Shown here one piece after another: positions 14,575-23,528 of a stretch of 37,501 nucleotides of DNA. The first letter of the stretch is position 1, and each line of letters opens with the position of its first letter. Source of the DNA: Verrucomicrobiaceae bacterium (GTDB lineage: Bacteria > Verrucomicrobiota > Verrucomicrobiia > Verrucomicrobiales > Verrucomicrobiaceae); NCBI GenBank assembly GCA_016795365.1, contig JAEUHN010000016.1, forward strand, positions 1-37,501, written 5' to 3'. The notes beneath the pieces are model-generated. The model saw only the letters and a list, made by a program, of their open reading frames with translations. It was not told the origin of the DNA and did not search any database. The position numbers and the translations under genes were made by a program.

Positions 14575-15269
14575 GAAACGGAGTTTGCCAGACCCGCGCC
14601 TCAGTTGGCAAGCCTGGAAATCTCGCCCCTGGGCGTGCTCGCTCCGCCGTGTCTGGCGACGGTTTCATTCCAAGCGGAGTCGTCTCCCGAAGCCCGCACC
14701 GAATCTCCGGCCGAGGAGCCGGAGTCTCCCAGGTGGCGTATGAAATCAGCAATCGGCACCCCCGAGTCTCCCAGGTGGCGCATGAAATCAGCAATCGGCA
14801 CCCCCGAGTCTCTCAGGTGGCGTATGGAATCAGCAATCGGCACTCCCGAGTCTCCCAAGTGGCGTATGAAATCAGCAATCGACACTCCCGAGTCTCCCAG
14901 GTAGCGCATGAAATCAGCAATCGACGCGCCGGAGTCTCCCAGGTGGCGTATGAAATCAGCAATCGACGCGCCGGAGACTGTTCGCCGCCATTTGGAAATG
15001 TCGGCCAGAGTCGCAGGGCAAGGACTTCTCCCAGCGCGATCACCGGAACGCCAGCAAATGCCGAAAGCTGATCGCAGCCAATGCTCGGCGTGAAACACCC
15101 GGCTGGGTCCGCGGCGTCCGACTTCGCAGGCGCGGTGCACCTTGGTCACCCCCTCACGAATCGCGTGATCATGGACCGAAACGCAACGGTGCCTCCCTTC
15201 GCCATCTTCAGAGGGGGCCGACGCCCGGTTTTGCCTTGGCCCGCCCGAGAAGTGCGTGGTCATCTCGCC
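14575..15269. other. 695-bp stretch: tandem repeat and gene-poor flanks
   Basis: The region between the ArsR-like gene and potC is dominated by the six-unit 42-bp tandem repeat (14719-14970). Because 42 is a multiple of three, several long frames stay open on both strands, for example on minus from 15263 to 14601. Outside the repeat those frames have no recognisable protein character. I do not call a gene. No promoter, terminator or RNA gene was recognised in 14971-15269. Confidence 0.5.
14719..14970. repeat. Tandem repeat, 6 x 42 bp
   Basis: Six head-to-tail units begin at 14719, 14761, 14803, 14845, 14887 and 14929 without phase loss. Each unit has the form CC(C/G)GAGTCTCCCAGGTGG followed by CGTATGAAATCAGCAATCG and a variable 3-6 base end. 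Units differ at a few positions only. A partial seventh copy (CCGGAGACTG) begins at 14971. Read as protein, the plus frame gives PESPRWRMKSAIGT repeats and the minus frame gives ADFIRHLGDSGVPI repeats, both uninterrupted. Confidence 0.95.
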
Positions 15270-16055
15270 TCAGCGGGGAGCCTTGGTCCCCTTCCCCATC
15301 AGACGATGGCCGATCAAGGCGAGGGCAAAGGTGCCGACGATGAGGAGGGTGGAGAGGGCATTGATCACCGGGAGATTGCGACTCGTCTTGGCCATCGAAT
15401 AGACCCGCGAGGGCAAGGTGGCGGCACCGGGGCCGGAGACGAAGAAGGTGATGACGAAGTCGTCGAGCGAGAGGATGAAGGCGAGCAGCGCACTGGCCAC
15501 CATGCCGGGCCAGAGCACGGGCAGAACGACGCGCCAGGCGACCTGCCAATGCGAGGCTCCGAGGTCGCGAGCGGCGTCGATGAGATGGAAGTCGAAGCTT
15601 TGCAGACGCCCCATCATCACCGCCGTGACGTAGCAGAGGCAGAAGGTGATGTGAGCCGCGATGACGGAGCTGTAGCCCAGCTCCCAGCTGACGCTGACGA
15701 AGAACAACTGCATCGCAACACCGATCCAGATGTCCGGCACGGCGAGCGGCAGCTCCGTGAGCATGAGGTGCAGACGCTGCAGGGGCGAGCGATACACATG
15801 CAGGCACCACGCGGCGAGGGTGCCGAGCAGCGTAGCTCCCACGGTGGCGCAGAGGCCGATCTTGAGCGTGTTGGCCAGGGCTTCCATGGTGGAGCGATCC
15901 TTCCAGAGCTTGTCATACCACTGCCAGGTGAAGCCGGTCCACTGGCCGCCATACTTGGAGACGTTGAAGGAGTTCGCCATCAGCACCAGCAAGGGCGCAT
16001 ACAGGAACAGGATGACTGCGATGAAGCAGAGCGTGGAGAGGCGCGAGAGCTTCAT
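15270..16055 (-). CDS. potC: ABC transporter permease, PotC type
   Basis: This 261-residue inner-membrane permease has about six helices, starting STLCFIAVILFLYAPLLVLMANSFN, typical of PotC of spermidine/putrescine importers. The EAA loop that contacts the ATPase reads DAARDLGASHWQVAWRVVLP, followed by the usual SLDDFVITFFVSG. The length is normal. The ATG at 16055 overlaps the stop of the upstream potB-like gene by 4 bases, so the two are coupled. The frame extends upstream over potB, but that extension is not coding. The expected periplasmic binding protein gene does not follow; downstream is the repeat-rich accessory region. Polyamines are the likely substrate by family, but related thiamine or iron importers cannot be excluded. 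Confidence 0.85.
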   Translation of the reverse strand: MKLSRLSTLCFIAVILFLYAPLLVLMANSFNVSKYGGQWTGFTWQWYDKLWKDRSTMEALANTLKIGLCATVGATLLGTLAAWCLHVYRSPLQRLHLMLTELPLAVPDIWIGVAMQLFFVSVSWELGYSSVIAAHITFCLCYVTAVMMGRLQSFDFHLIDAARDLGASHWQVAWRVVLPVLWPGMVASALLAFILSLDDFVITFFVSGPGAATLPSRVYSMAKTSRNLPVINALSTLLIVGTFALALIGHRLMGKGTKAPR

Positions 16056-16891
16056 TCGACGTCCTCCGGCTTGCGTCTCAGGGCGATCACGACGGCGGGT
16101 AAGGCAAGCATGGCGAGCGCGGTCGCCAGCGCAGCGGCCTGAGGCAGATTGCGATCCGAGAAGAGCCGCTGCCCGATCTTGTTCCCCAGCATCTCGGCAT
16201 CGATGCCACCAATCATGTCGGGCACCACATACGATCCCAGGCATGGAATCCCCACGAGCAAGGCGGCGGCGATCAGGCCCTTGCGAATGCCCGGCAGCAC
16301 CACCTTCACAAAGGCCTGCCAGGGCCGGGCTCCGAGATCCGCCGCGGCATCGAGGAGCGCGGGATCAAACTTTTCCATCGCGGCGTAAATCGGCAGCACG
16401 GCCATCGGCAGGTAGGTGTAAATCATCACCATGACCACGGCCGTCGGATTGTAGAGCAGCATCGCATCCTCACGGATGCATCCCATCGACTTCAGCAACG
16501 TCGCCAGCGGACCATTGGCCTGAAGCAGCACCCGCCATGCATAGACACGAATGAGGAACGATGTCCAAAACGGCAGCACCACCAGCAATAGCATCCACGA
16601 CCGCCATTGGACAGACGTCCGACTGATGCGCCACGCGACCGGCACCGCGAGCAACAGGCAACCCAGCGTGGTGACGAGCGAGACCCAGAGGGTGCGCCAC
16701 AGGACTTCGAGATAGCCTGGCTCTGCAAAGACCGTCCACGCCTCCCAGGTCCAGCCCGCACCGACACCGCCCGTGACATCGGCCGGGCGGAAGGCCATCA
16801 CCAGCAGGTGCAAGGCGGGCCACGCGAAGAGCACGAGCATCCAGAGGAAGGACGGGGCGGTCAGGACGGTCTGCCGGGAGTTCACACGCAT
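16052..16891 (-). CDS. potB: ABC transporter permease, PotB type
   Basis: This 279-residue inner-membrane protein has about six helices. It begins PSFLWMLVLFAWPALHLLVMAF, contains VLPFWTSFLIRVYAWRVLL (a PotB hallmark), and carries the EAA loop DAAADLGARPWQAFVKVVLPG. Late in the chain it has CLGSYVVPDMIGG, which resembles the PotB segment LLGTFVTPDLLGG. It pairs with the PotC-type subunit through a 4-base gene overlap. A 63-base gap separates it from the XerC-type recombinase upstream on the same strand. The ATPase (PotA) and binding protein (PotD) needed for a working importer are not in the window. Confidence 0.85.
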   Translation of the reverse strand: MRVNSRQTVLTAPSFLWMLVLFAWPALHLLVMAFRPADVTGGVGAGWTWEAWTVFAEPGYLEVLWRTLWVSLVTTLGCLLLAVPVAWRISRTSVQWRSWMLLLVVLPFWTSFLIRVYAWRVLLQANGPLATLLKSMGCIREDAMLLYNPTAVVMVMIYTYLPMAVLPIYAAMEKFDPALLDAAADLGARPWQAFVKVVLPGIRKGLIAAALLVGIPCLGSYVVPDMIGGIDAEMLGNKIGQRLFSDRNLPQAAALATALAMLALPAVVIALRRKPEDVE

Positions 16892-16954
16892 GGGACAGGA
16901 TGGCGAATCATGAATGGCAGATGATGAAATCCAAGCACCGAATCAACTCCCTCT

Positions 16955-17866
16955 TCACGCCCGTGGATGCGCCTTGTCATAGACTTCCTTCATGCGCTGG
17001 GTGGAGACATGTGTGTAGATCTGCGTGGTGCTGAGACTCGCGTGGCCCAGGAGCGTCTGCACCGCGCGAAGATCCGCGCCATTGTTGAGCAGATGGGTGG
17101 CAAAGCTGTGCCTGAGCTTGTGCGGTGTGATGTGAACCGGGATGCCGCTGAGCTTCCAATACTTGTCCACGATGTCCGCCACGGCCTGGCTCGTGATGCG
17201 GCGGCGCAGCTTGCTGATGAACAAGGGACCTTCGTGGACCTTCGCCTTGGCGCGGTAGCGCTGGATCGCATTCAGGGCGAGGGGTCCGAGCGGACACATG
17301 CGTTCCTTGCGCCCCTTGCCCATCACGCGAGCGCACTCGGTGATGATGTCGATGTCCTCCACATTGAGGGAGACGAGTTCGGCTAAACGAAGACCGCTGC
17401 TGTAAAACGTTTCCAGGACGGCCGCGTCACGCTCGCCCGCCCAGTCCGGCGCCTGCTTGGGATGCTCCACCTTCATGGGCAGCTCCAGCATCTCCACCAC
17501 CTGGGTGATGGTGAGCACCACGGGCAGCTTTTTCTCACGCTTGGGCAACTGCACTTCCAGCAAGGGATTGTGCTTCCAGCCATGCCGCCGACCGAGGTAT
17601 TTGTGGAAGCTGCGCAACGCCGCAAAATGCAGCCGGATGGTGGAGCGTCCCACCTCACGCTTCATCAGATCGAAGAGATACTTGCGGTAGTCCGCGGCAT
17701 CGCATTGATCCCAGGCCACAAATGCAGCGTGTGTCTCACGGAACTGTCGCAAGGCCTGCTCGTAGTTCCGCAACGTCATCGGCGAGCTGTGCCGCTCAAA
17801 CTCCATGAACTGGAGAAAGCTGGCGACGAGATCGTCGGGAGGCGGAGGCTTGGGCGGACGCGGCAT
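16955..17866 (-). CDS. Tyrosine recombinase, XerC/XerD type
   Basis: This 303-residue site-specific recombinase has an N-terminal SAM-like core-binding domain (about 10-95) and a catalytic domain. The active-site residues are Arg160 (SSGLRLAEL), Lys184 (GKGRKER), His249 and Arg252 (PHKLRHSFATHLL), His275 (LLGHASLSTT) and the nucleophile Tyr284 (TQIYTHVS). The length and the C-terminal KEVYDKAHPRA are those of chromosomal XerC/D, which resolves chromosome dimers at dif. The extra helix that marks integron integrases between motifs II and III is not seen. No dif-like 28-mer was recognised nearby. It is more likely housekeeping than the integrase of the cassette array. Confidence 0.92.
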   Translation of the reverse strand: MPRPPKPPPPDDLVASFLQFMEFERHSSPMTLRNYEQALRQFRETHAAFVAWDQCDAADYRKYLFDLMKREVGRSTIRLHFAALRSFHKYLGRRHGWKHNPLLEVQLPKREKKLPVVLTITQVVEMLELPMKVEHPKQAPDWAGERDAAVLETFYSSGLRLAELVSLNVEDIDIITECARVMGKGRKERMCPLGPLALNAIQRYRAKAKVHEGPLFISKLRRRITSQAVADIVDKYWKLSGIPVHITPHKLRHSFATHLLNNGADLRAVQTLLGHASLSTTQIYTHVSTQRMKEVYDKAHPRA

Positions 17867-18085
17867 GGAGCGCCGACAGCATCCGTGGAATCGCGCATTT
17901 GGAAACGTGAAATCATGCCCACCTGCTCAGCGCCGGACATGCATGTGAGAAGCCGCACCAGCGCCCGGCCCAGACCGTTCGTCCCCAACCCACGACTCCC
18001 CTCTTCGCTTCGGTGGACCCACCAAACTCCACCACCGCACGCAGGACCTTTTGTCACTTCAGAAATCCCACGCTAGCATCGCCTC

Positions 18086-19051
18086 ATGATTCGCCTGCTT
18101 CTGCCACTCACTGCCCTGCTGCTCCTCGGTTCGGGATGCTCACCGAAGTCATCAGGCCCCACGAAGAAACTCCTCGTCGTGACCGTGACTACCGGCTTCC
18201 GCCACTCCTCGATCGAGACTGCCGAGAAGGTGCTCACCGAGCTCGCAGCCAAGAGCGGTGCCTTCACCGTGGACTTCGTGAGGCAACCCGCAGGCATGCC
18301 CGTCAACCCTGGCAAGGCACCCGAACGCCAGCCCAAGGAGACAGACGAAGCTTTTGCCAAACGCTCCGTCGACTACAGCGCTGCGCTCGCCGCCTTCAAC
18401 GAGGCGAGCAAAACCTGGAACGACAAGGTGGCCGCCCACCTGGCCGCCACGATGTCACCCGCACAGCTCAAGGCGTATGATGGTTTCATCTTTGCCAACA
18501 CTACCGGTGATCTCCCGCTGCCCGATCGCGAGGCGCTCATCAATGAAGTGGCGTCTGGCAAGGCCTTCATCGCCATGCACAGCGGTGGCGACACGTATCA
18601 CGGCTTCCGTCGTTACGTCGATCTCGTGGGCGGTGAGTTCGATGGTCATCCCTGGCACGAGATGGTGACGATCCGCATTGAGGATCTCCAGCACCCCGCC
18701 GGGTCCGTGTGGACCAAGGCCACTGACACCAACCCCGACAGGTTCGACATCGCCGACGAGATCTACCAGTTCAAAAGTTACAACCGCGCCGACAAACAAG
18801 TCATTCTCAGCCTCGACCCCAGCAACGAGGAAACTCGCCCCAAGAAGAAGGACAAGGACGGCAGCGAAAAGACCTTCTTCCAGCGCGGCAATCGCGAGGA
18901 CAGGGACTACGCCGTGGCCTGGACCCGCACCCAGGGCCAGGGCAAGGTCTTCTACACCTCCCTCGGCCACCGCGAAGAAGTCTGGCTCAACCCCAAGTAT
19001 CAGGCCCACATCCTCGCAGGGATCAAAGGGGCGCTTGGGTTGCCTAATTGA
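18086..19051 (+). CDS. ThuA-like domain lipoprotein
   Basis: This 321-residue exported lipoprotein has the signal MIRLLLPLTALLLLGSGC with lipobox LGSGC (Cys18). The mature part is a ThuA-like domain (class I glutamine amidotransferase-like fold). It opens with LLVVTVTTGFRHSSIETA and has GFIFANTTGDLPLP, KAFIAMHSGGDTYHGF, LVGGEFDGHPWH and the closing VAWTRTQGQGKVFYTSLGHR. Such proteins are abundant in Verrucomicrobia and Planctomycetes and are linked to sugar use, but the activity of this one is not known. A Lys/Asp-rich insert (RPKKKDKDGSEK) is present. It converges on the flavoprotein gene with an 11-base gap. Confidence 0.88.
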   Translation: MIRLLLPLTALLLLGSGCSPKSSGPTKKLLVVTVTTGFRHSSIETAEKVLTELAAKSGAFTVDFVRQPAGMPVNPGKAPERQPKETDEAFAKRSVDYSAALAAFNEASKTWNDKVAAHLAATMSPAQLKAYDGFIFANTTGDLPLPDREALINEVASGKAFIAMHSGGDTYHGFRRYVDLVGGEFDGHPWHEMVTIRIEDLQHPAGSVWTKATDTNPDRFDIADEIYQFKSYNRADKQVILSLDPSNEETRPKKKDKDGSEKTFFQRGNREDRDYAVAWTRTQGQGKVFYTSLGHREEVWLNPKYQAHILAGIKGALGLPN

Positions 19052-19062
19052 TCATCAACGGC

Positions 19063-20667
19063 TCAGGCGTGCCGGCGGAGCAACTGCTCGACCACCTTCA
19101 TGCCATCGACGGCGGCGGAGATGATGCCACCTGCGTAGCCAGCGCCTTCACCGGCGGGATAGAAGTGCTGCACGCCTTCGCATTCGAGGGTCTCGGGATT
19201 GCGCGGAATGCGGACGGGCGATGAACTGCGGGTTTCCACGCCGGTCATCACGGCGTCGGGATTGCCGAAGCCGGGGATCTGGCGCTCGACGATGGTCACG
19301 GCTTCGCGGAGGGTGCTGACGACAAAGTCGGGCAGGCAGAGGCTGAGGTCGGTCCACTTCACACCGGGCAGGTAGGAAGGGACCACGGAGCCAGGGCCGG
19401 TGGAGGGCACGCCGCGCATGAAGTCGCCCAGTTTCTGAGCGGGGGCGGAGTAGTCGCTGCCGCCGAGTTCGAAGGCTTTGCGCTCGAGTTCGCGCTGCAG
19501 CTCGATGCCGGAGAGCGGATGGTCCCCGGGAAAGTCATCCTCTTTGATTTCGACCATGAAGCCGCTGTTGGCGTTGGCTTCCGCGCGAGCATAGCTGCTC
19601 ATGCCATTGGTCACGACCTGCCCGGCTTCGGACGTGGCCGCGACAACCAAGCCGCCGGGGCACATGCAGAAGCTGAACGCAGCGCGACCATTGCCGCAAT
19701 GCGCGACGAACCGGTAAGCGGCGGCACCCAAGCGTGGATGTCCGGCGAGGCGAGAATACTGGGAGCGGTCGATGGCGTCCTGCGGGTGCTCGATGCGGAC
19801 CCCGATGGCGAAGGGCTTCCGCTCGAAGGGGATGCCGCGTTTGTGCAGACTTTCAAAGGTGTCGCGGGCGCTGTGACCGATGGCGAAGATGAAAGCATCG
19901 GCTTCGATCACGTCTCCCGATGCGAGCGTCACCGACTTCATGATGCCGTTCTCGACGGTCACGTCATTCACGTGAGATTCGAATCGCACCTCACCACCGA
20001 GCGAGATGATCTCCTCGCGGATCGTGCGGACCACTTTGATGAGCCGATCGGTGCCGATGTGGGGACGGTTGTTTACCAGGATTTCTTCAGGGGCTCCAGC
20101 CTTGACCAGTTCCTTCAGGACCCAGGGGATACGGTTCTCGCGATCCCGGATCTGGGTGTAGAGTTTTCCATCCGAGAAGGTGCCCGCGCCACCTTCGCCG
20201 AACTGGACGTTTGAATTGGGATTGAACTCCCAGTTGCGCCGCCAGAATCCCGTCACGTCGCGAGCACGATCCCCCGCCGCCTTGCCCCGTTCCAGGAGGA
20301 TCGGTTTCCAACCATACCGCGCGAGCAAAAGAGCTGCCATGAGACCGCAGGGGCCTGCGCCGACAATGACCACACGCGGTGACTTGCCCGTGGCGACGCT
20401 GATCCCTTCCAGCTCGCGATACGAGTCATCGGGAGCCACACGCACGCGTTTGGGATCGGCTTTGCGCAGCACAGCCTCCTCATCTTTCACCTTGGCCAAC
20501 GCGGAATAACTGAACTCCACACAGCCGCGGCGTGCATCAATGGCACGCTGATCGATCTGGAGCGAAAGCAGCTCGCCATCGCGAATCTGGAGCGCGCGCA
20601 GCACTGCGAAACGCAGAGCATCTTCGGCGTGATCGATGGGCAATCTGAGCTGACTAATGAGCAACAT
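19063..20667 (-). CDS. FAD-dependent dehydrogenase-like protein (COG2509 type)
   Basis: The 534 residues form a flavoprotein with an N-terminal extension (about 1-95) that precedes the dinucleotide-binding fold VVIVGAGPCGLMAALLLAR (GAGPCG 103-108). Other family features are NVQFGEGGAGTFSDGKLYT, FIFAIGHSARDTFESL, FCMCPGGLVVAATSE, GVETRSSSPVRIPR and the final FAD motif FYPAGEGAGYAGGIISAA. These are typical of the uncharacterised COG2509 dehydrogenases, whose substrate is unknown. It is cytosolic and a normal length for the group. It starts at ATG 20667, with 160 bases of non-coding sequence upstream before the coiled-coil gene, including a run of eight C. Confidence 0.88.
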   Translation of the reverse strand: MLLISQLRLPIDHAEDALRFAVLRALQIRDGELLSLQIDQRAIDARRGCVEFSYSALAKVKDEEAVLRKADPKRVRVAPDDSYRELEGISVATGKSPRVVIVGAGPCGLMAALLLARYGWKPILLERGKAAGDRARDVTGFWRRNWEFNPNSNVQFGEGGAGTFSDGKLYTQIRDRENRIPWVLKELVKAGAPEEILVNNRPHIGTDRLIKVVRTIREEIISLGGEVRFESHVNDVTVENGIMKSVTLASGDVIEADAFIFAIGHSARDTFESLHKRGIPFERKPFAIGVRIEHPQDAIDRSQYSRLAGHPRLGAAAYRFVAHCGNGRAAFSFCMCPGGLVVAATSEAGQVVTNGMSSYARAEANANSGFMVEIKEDDFPGDHPLSGIELQRELERKAFELGGSDYSAPAQKLGDFMRGVPSTGPGSVVPSYLPGVKWTDLSLCLPDFVVSTLREAVTIVERQIPGFGNPDAVMTGVETRSSSPVRIPRNPETLECEGVQHFYPAGEGAGYAGGIISAAVDGMKVVEQLLRRHA

Positions 20668-20827
20668 ACGGGTAGCGCGGCAGCTTGCACAAACTCACGA
20701 CACGAGCAAGCACAGAGCGTATTCACATGGTCAAAAACCAATAAAATGCAACCTGTAGATAATGCACCTAGCAATTAACGCGCTATGGGAGCCAAGATTG
20801 GTGCTCCCCCCCCAACAATCGAACTGA

Positions 20828-21361
20828 TCAAGCTGCGGGAGGCTGCGAAGAAGAGGACGAGCCCTCGGCGGACTTGGATGCGGCATCGGCAGGCAGAGCG
20901 ACGACCGCGCCCTGGCCTCCGGTGCCCATCAGTTTGCGGAAGATCTTCTGGGGGAAGGACTGGCCTGACTCCTCGCTCTGAATCTGGGTGAGGGCATTCG
21001 CTTTGGCCAATTCCCAGGCGGGAGCGAAGCCGGGGGCATTGATCAGCATGTGCTTTTCAGCGCGTGCCATGATCTCAAGCTCTCGTTGCAACTTGTTGTC
21101 ATTGCGCTCGCTGAGCCTGGCCACCTGAAGGCGCATGTGCTCATTCTCCTGGGAAAGGCGGGTGCGTTCCTTGTTGGAGTCTTGAAGCTGACGGGCGTCA
21201 AGTTCCAGCTTGTCGCTGAGATGAAGCTTGTAGCGTTTGAATTCACGCTTGGTCTTCCAATGACTGTAAAGCGACATCACCAAGAACACCGCGCCAAGGA
21301 GGAATCCGTAAACGAAGGTGTTGATGGGCGAGAACAGGGTCTGAGTGAAGGACTGGTCCAT
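20828..21361 (-). CDS. Hypothetical membrane-anchored coiled-coil protein
   Basis: This 177-residue protein has one N-terminal membrane helix (FVYGFLLGAVFLVMSLYSHW, about 14-33). A long charged helix follows (about 35-105: REFKRYKLHLSDKLELDARQ and onward), with the heptad-like look of a coiled coil. It ends in a Ser/Ala/Pro-rich tail. I start at ATG 21361 (MDQSFTQTLF); a TTG 12 bases upstream is also possible. It may be an inner-membrane anchored structural or scaffold protein, but I do not recognise the family. It follows the large Ig/FN3-like protein on the same strand with a 63-base gap and may be co-transcribed with it and cinA. Confidence 0.75.
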   Translation of the reverse strand: MDQSFTQTLFSPINTFVYGFLLGAVFLVMSLYSHWKTKREFKRYKLHLSDKLELDARQLQDSNKERTRLSQENEHMRLQVARLSERNDNKLQRELEIMARAEKHMLINAPGFAPAWELAKANALTQIQSEESGQSFPQKIFRKLMGTGGQGAVVALPADAASKSAEGSSSSSQPPAA

Positions 21362-21424
21362 GGCAATCCGCAATTTTAGCCCCAGACGGGGACGGTGTCA
21401 CATAGCAATTGATCCTTATCGCAG

Positions 21425-23518
21425 CTAAGCCAGCGCACGCTGGGCCTGCACCCGGCGATAGATGATGCCACCCGCGCCCAGCAGTGCTCCCGAGATAAAC
21501 AACCAGAACCACAGGGGCATCTCGAAGGGCGGCAGGGTGCGCACTCGAATAATGTCCGAAGACTGCGAAAACTTGCCTTCATGGTCCACGCCCAGGACTC
21601 GCCATTCATATTCGTGCCCGGCAGACAGGCCCTCGATTCGTCCGGCCATCTGACCTCCCGAACCAACGACGGGTTTCCAACCCGGCACATTGCTCCAGCT
21701 CTTGAGCAGAAGTCCGGTGGCTTTGTTGGGCACCAGGGAGGAGGTCTGCACCAGATACTCCTTGGGCTCCACCTTGGGCGGGCTCCAGGTAAGGACCAAG
21801 TAATCGCGTCCGGCTTCGCTGACACCAATCGCGGTCACCGGATCAAGGATCTTGCTCTGGAACTGTGGCAGCGACTCTACGCCGAATCCGAACGAGGCGA
21901 GACGGCCAAACATGGTGACATCGCTTTTGCTCATCGACGAGAAGGCGACCCTTGGTGTGCTGCCCTCGGGGGCAACGTCGGATGGCTTGGGCGCTGGAGT
22001 TGCTTCGTTGGTCTCCGCCCGTTTGCTAGGCACGATGGCCAGACTTGCGGGCAAGGCTGGCGGAGGGGTCTTGGGCTTAGCCTTGGCAGCAGCCGCCTTG
22101 GAGCGGGGATCGGTTGGGGCCGCAGCCGAAGTCTTGGTGGGAACCAAATTGGGATTCGTGATCGTTGGCCCTGTGGTGCCGGCGTTCGGCCGCTTGGGAT
22201 CAAACATGCTGCCCGAGAGCGGCACCTCCACCTTGCCCGCGTTGCCGCCGACCACGAAGTTCGCCGAGTAGCTGCCGGGTTGCTCGGGAACGAAGCCGAT
22301 GACGATGGACTGCGACTTGCCCGGCTCGATGATCACGGATGAGGCTGCAGCCGTGGCGATGAAGGGCGGGGCGTTGTTGAGCTTCAAGATCGCAGTGGCA
22401 CCTCCCACATTGAGCAGACTGATGCGAGCCTCACCGGACTTGCCTTTCTCGATCTTGCCGAAGTCGATCTTCCCGTTGGCGGGGCTTTCGAGTTTGATCT
22501 GCGGGGGCTCGGGCTCGGCATGGACCACAATCTTTTCACGATGAGGCTCCTGCACAAACCAGACCTCACCACGGAAGGAACCCACATCCGCAGCATCGAG
22601 TGCGAGGGGCACATCCTGTGTGGTCTTGGGCGGGATGGTGAGTTTGCGCTCCACCTTGATGCGCTGCGGGCAGTCCACTGTGAGTTCGAGCGGAGCATCG
22701 CTGGCGTTCGTCACGCGAGCGACTCCGGAGCGATTGCCGACGCTCGCATTGTAAAGCAGCGCGACGGACGAGGGCTGAGCTACGAAGGGCTGAACGCATT
22801 CGACGTAAGCCTGAATCTTGCTGGTGGCGACTCCGGGCTGAAGCTCCTGGCTCACGCGGTAGGCACCTGGTTTCATCGGCTTGATGCTCAGGAGGAAGGT
22901 CTGTTTCTCATTGATGGCCAGCTCGATGTGCGGAGGTCCGATGAAGGGCTCGGGCCAGCGGATCTCACCTTTGAAGGGAGCTGTGCCGCTGTTGAGCAGG
23001 ACGATCCGTCCAGCATCCTGCTCCCCTGGCTGGAGGCGGCGGAACTGCGGTGCCTCCATGACCTCGAGCTTGGGCTCCGAACGCTTGCCCAGGAGCGTGA
23101 TGGTGCCCGGGGACGACGTGTTGCCATCGCCCACCTTGCCTTGGAAAGTGAAACGGTCGGTGAGCTGGTCAGCGGCGCCACCATGGGTGTAGGTGATCAT
23201 CGCCTTATTCCCCTCGCCACTGGGATGCGGACGTATTTCCGACAGGCGGCCGAACTGCGGCAGGTCGCGGATGGTGAATTTCACGGCACCGAGGAAGGAC
23301 GTGGCGACCTCAAGCTCGATGTCCACGCTGAGTCCTTCGGTAAACGTGAAGGTGCGGTCGCGGGGCTCGGGCGTGGGATAGCCATTCTTCTTGGCATCCT
23401 TGATGAAGTCCTTGGTGCTCTCCTTCGGCTTGTCGCCGGGGCGGATCTTGACGTCGGCATGGACCAACGAGGCTCCGAGCGCAAGGCACAGGATCAATGG
23501 GAACAAACGGGCATTCAT
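21425..23518 (-). CDS. Large exported Ig-like/FN3 protein with C-terminal membrane anchor
   Basis: The 697 residues begin with a signal peptide (MNARLFPLILCLALGASLVHA). A long series of beta-rich stretches follows. Two of them (EPKLEVMEAPQFRRLQPGEQ and NGKIDFGKIEKGKSGEARIS) have the look of ASH/HYDIN-like or other Ig-like modules (GKIEKGKSGEARISLLNVGG is typical). Next come a Pro/Ala/Lys-rich linker (about 455-530) and a fibronectin type III-like domain (YLVLTWSPPKVEPKEYLVQT through YEWRVLGVDHEG). The chain ends in a membrane helix (PLWFWLFISGALLGAGGIIY) and a short basic tail. It is therefore anchored to a membrane by its C-terminus with the bulk outside the cytoplasm. The gene starts 10 bases after the cinA stop. 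Function unknown. Confidence 0.82.
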   Translation of the reverse strand: MNARLFPLILCLALGASLVHADVKIRPGDKPKESTKDFIKDAKKNGYPTPEPRDRTFTFTEGLSVDIELEVATSFLGAVKFTIRDLPQFGRLSEIRPHPSGEGNKAMITYTHGGAADQLTDRFTFQGKVGDGNTSSPGTITLLGKRSEPKLEVMEAPQFRRLQPGEQDAGRIVLLNSGTAPFKGEIRWPEPFIGPPHIELAINEKQTFLLSIKPMKPGAYRVSQELQPGVATSKIQAYVECVQPFVAQPSSVALLYNASVGNRSGVARVTNASDAPLELTVDCPQRIKVERKLTIPPKTTQDVPLALDAADVGSFRGEVWFVQEPHREKIVVHAEPEPPQIKLESPANGKIDFGKIEKGKSGEARISLLNVGGATAILKLNNAPPFIATAAASSVIIEPGKSQSIVIGFVPEQPGSYSANFVVGGNAGKVEVPLSGSMFDPKRPNAGTTGPTITNPNLVPTKTSAAAPTDPRSKAAAAKAKPKTPPPALPASLAIVPSKRAETNEATPAPKPSDVAPEGSTPRVAFSSMSKSDVTMFGRLASFGFGVESLPQFQSKILDPVTAIGVSEAGRDYLVLTWSPPKVEPKEYLVQTSSLVPNKATGLLLKSWSNVPGWKPVVGSGGQMAGRIEGLSAGHEYEWRVLGVDHEGKFSQSSDIIRVRTLPPFEMPLWFWLFISGALLGAGGIIYRRVQAQRALA

Positions 23519-23528
23519 AAATCGGGAA

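Noticed and set aside
14719..14970. CRISPR array
   Set aside because: The 42-bp units are directly adjacent with no unique spacers and no cas genes are nearby.
14601..15263. Minus-strand 220-residue frame spanning the 42-bp repeats
   Set aside because: It stays open mainly because 42 is divisible by three; sequence outside the repeats looks non-coding and the opposite strand is equally open.
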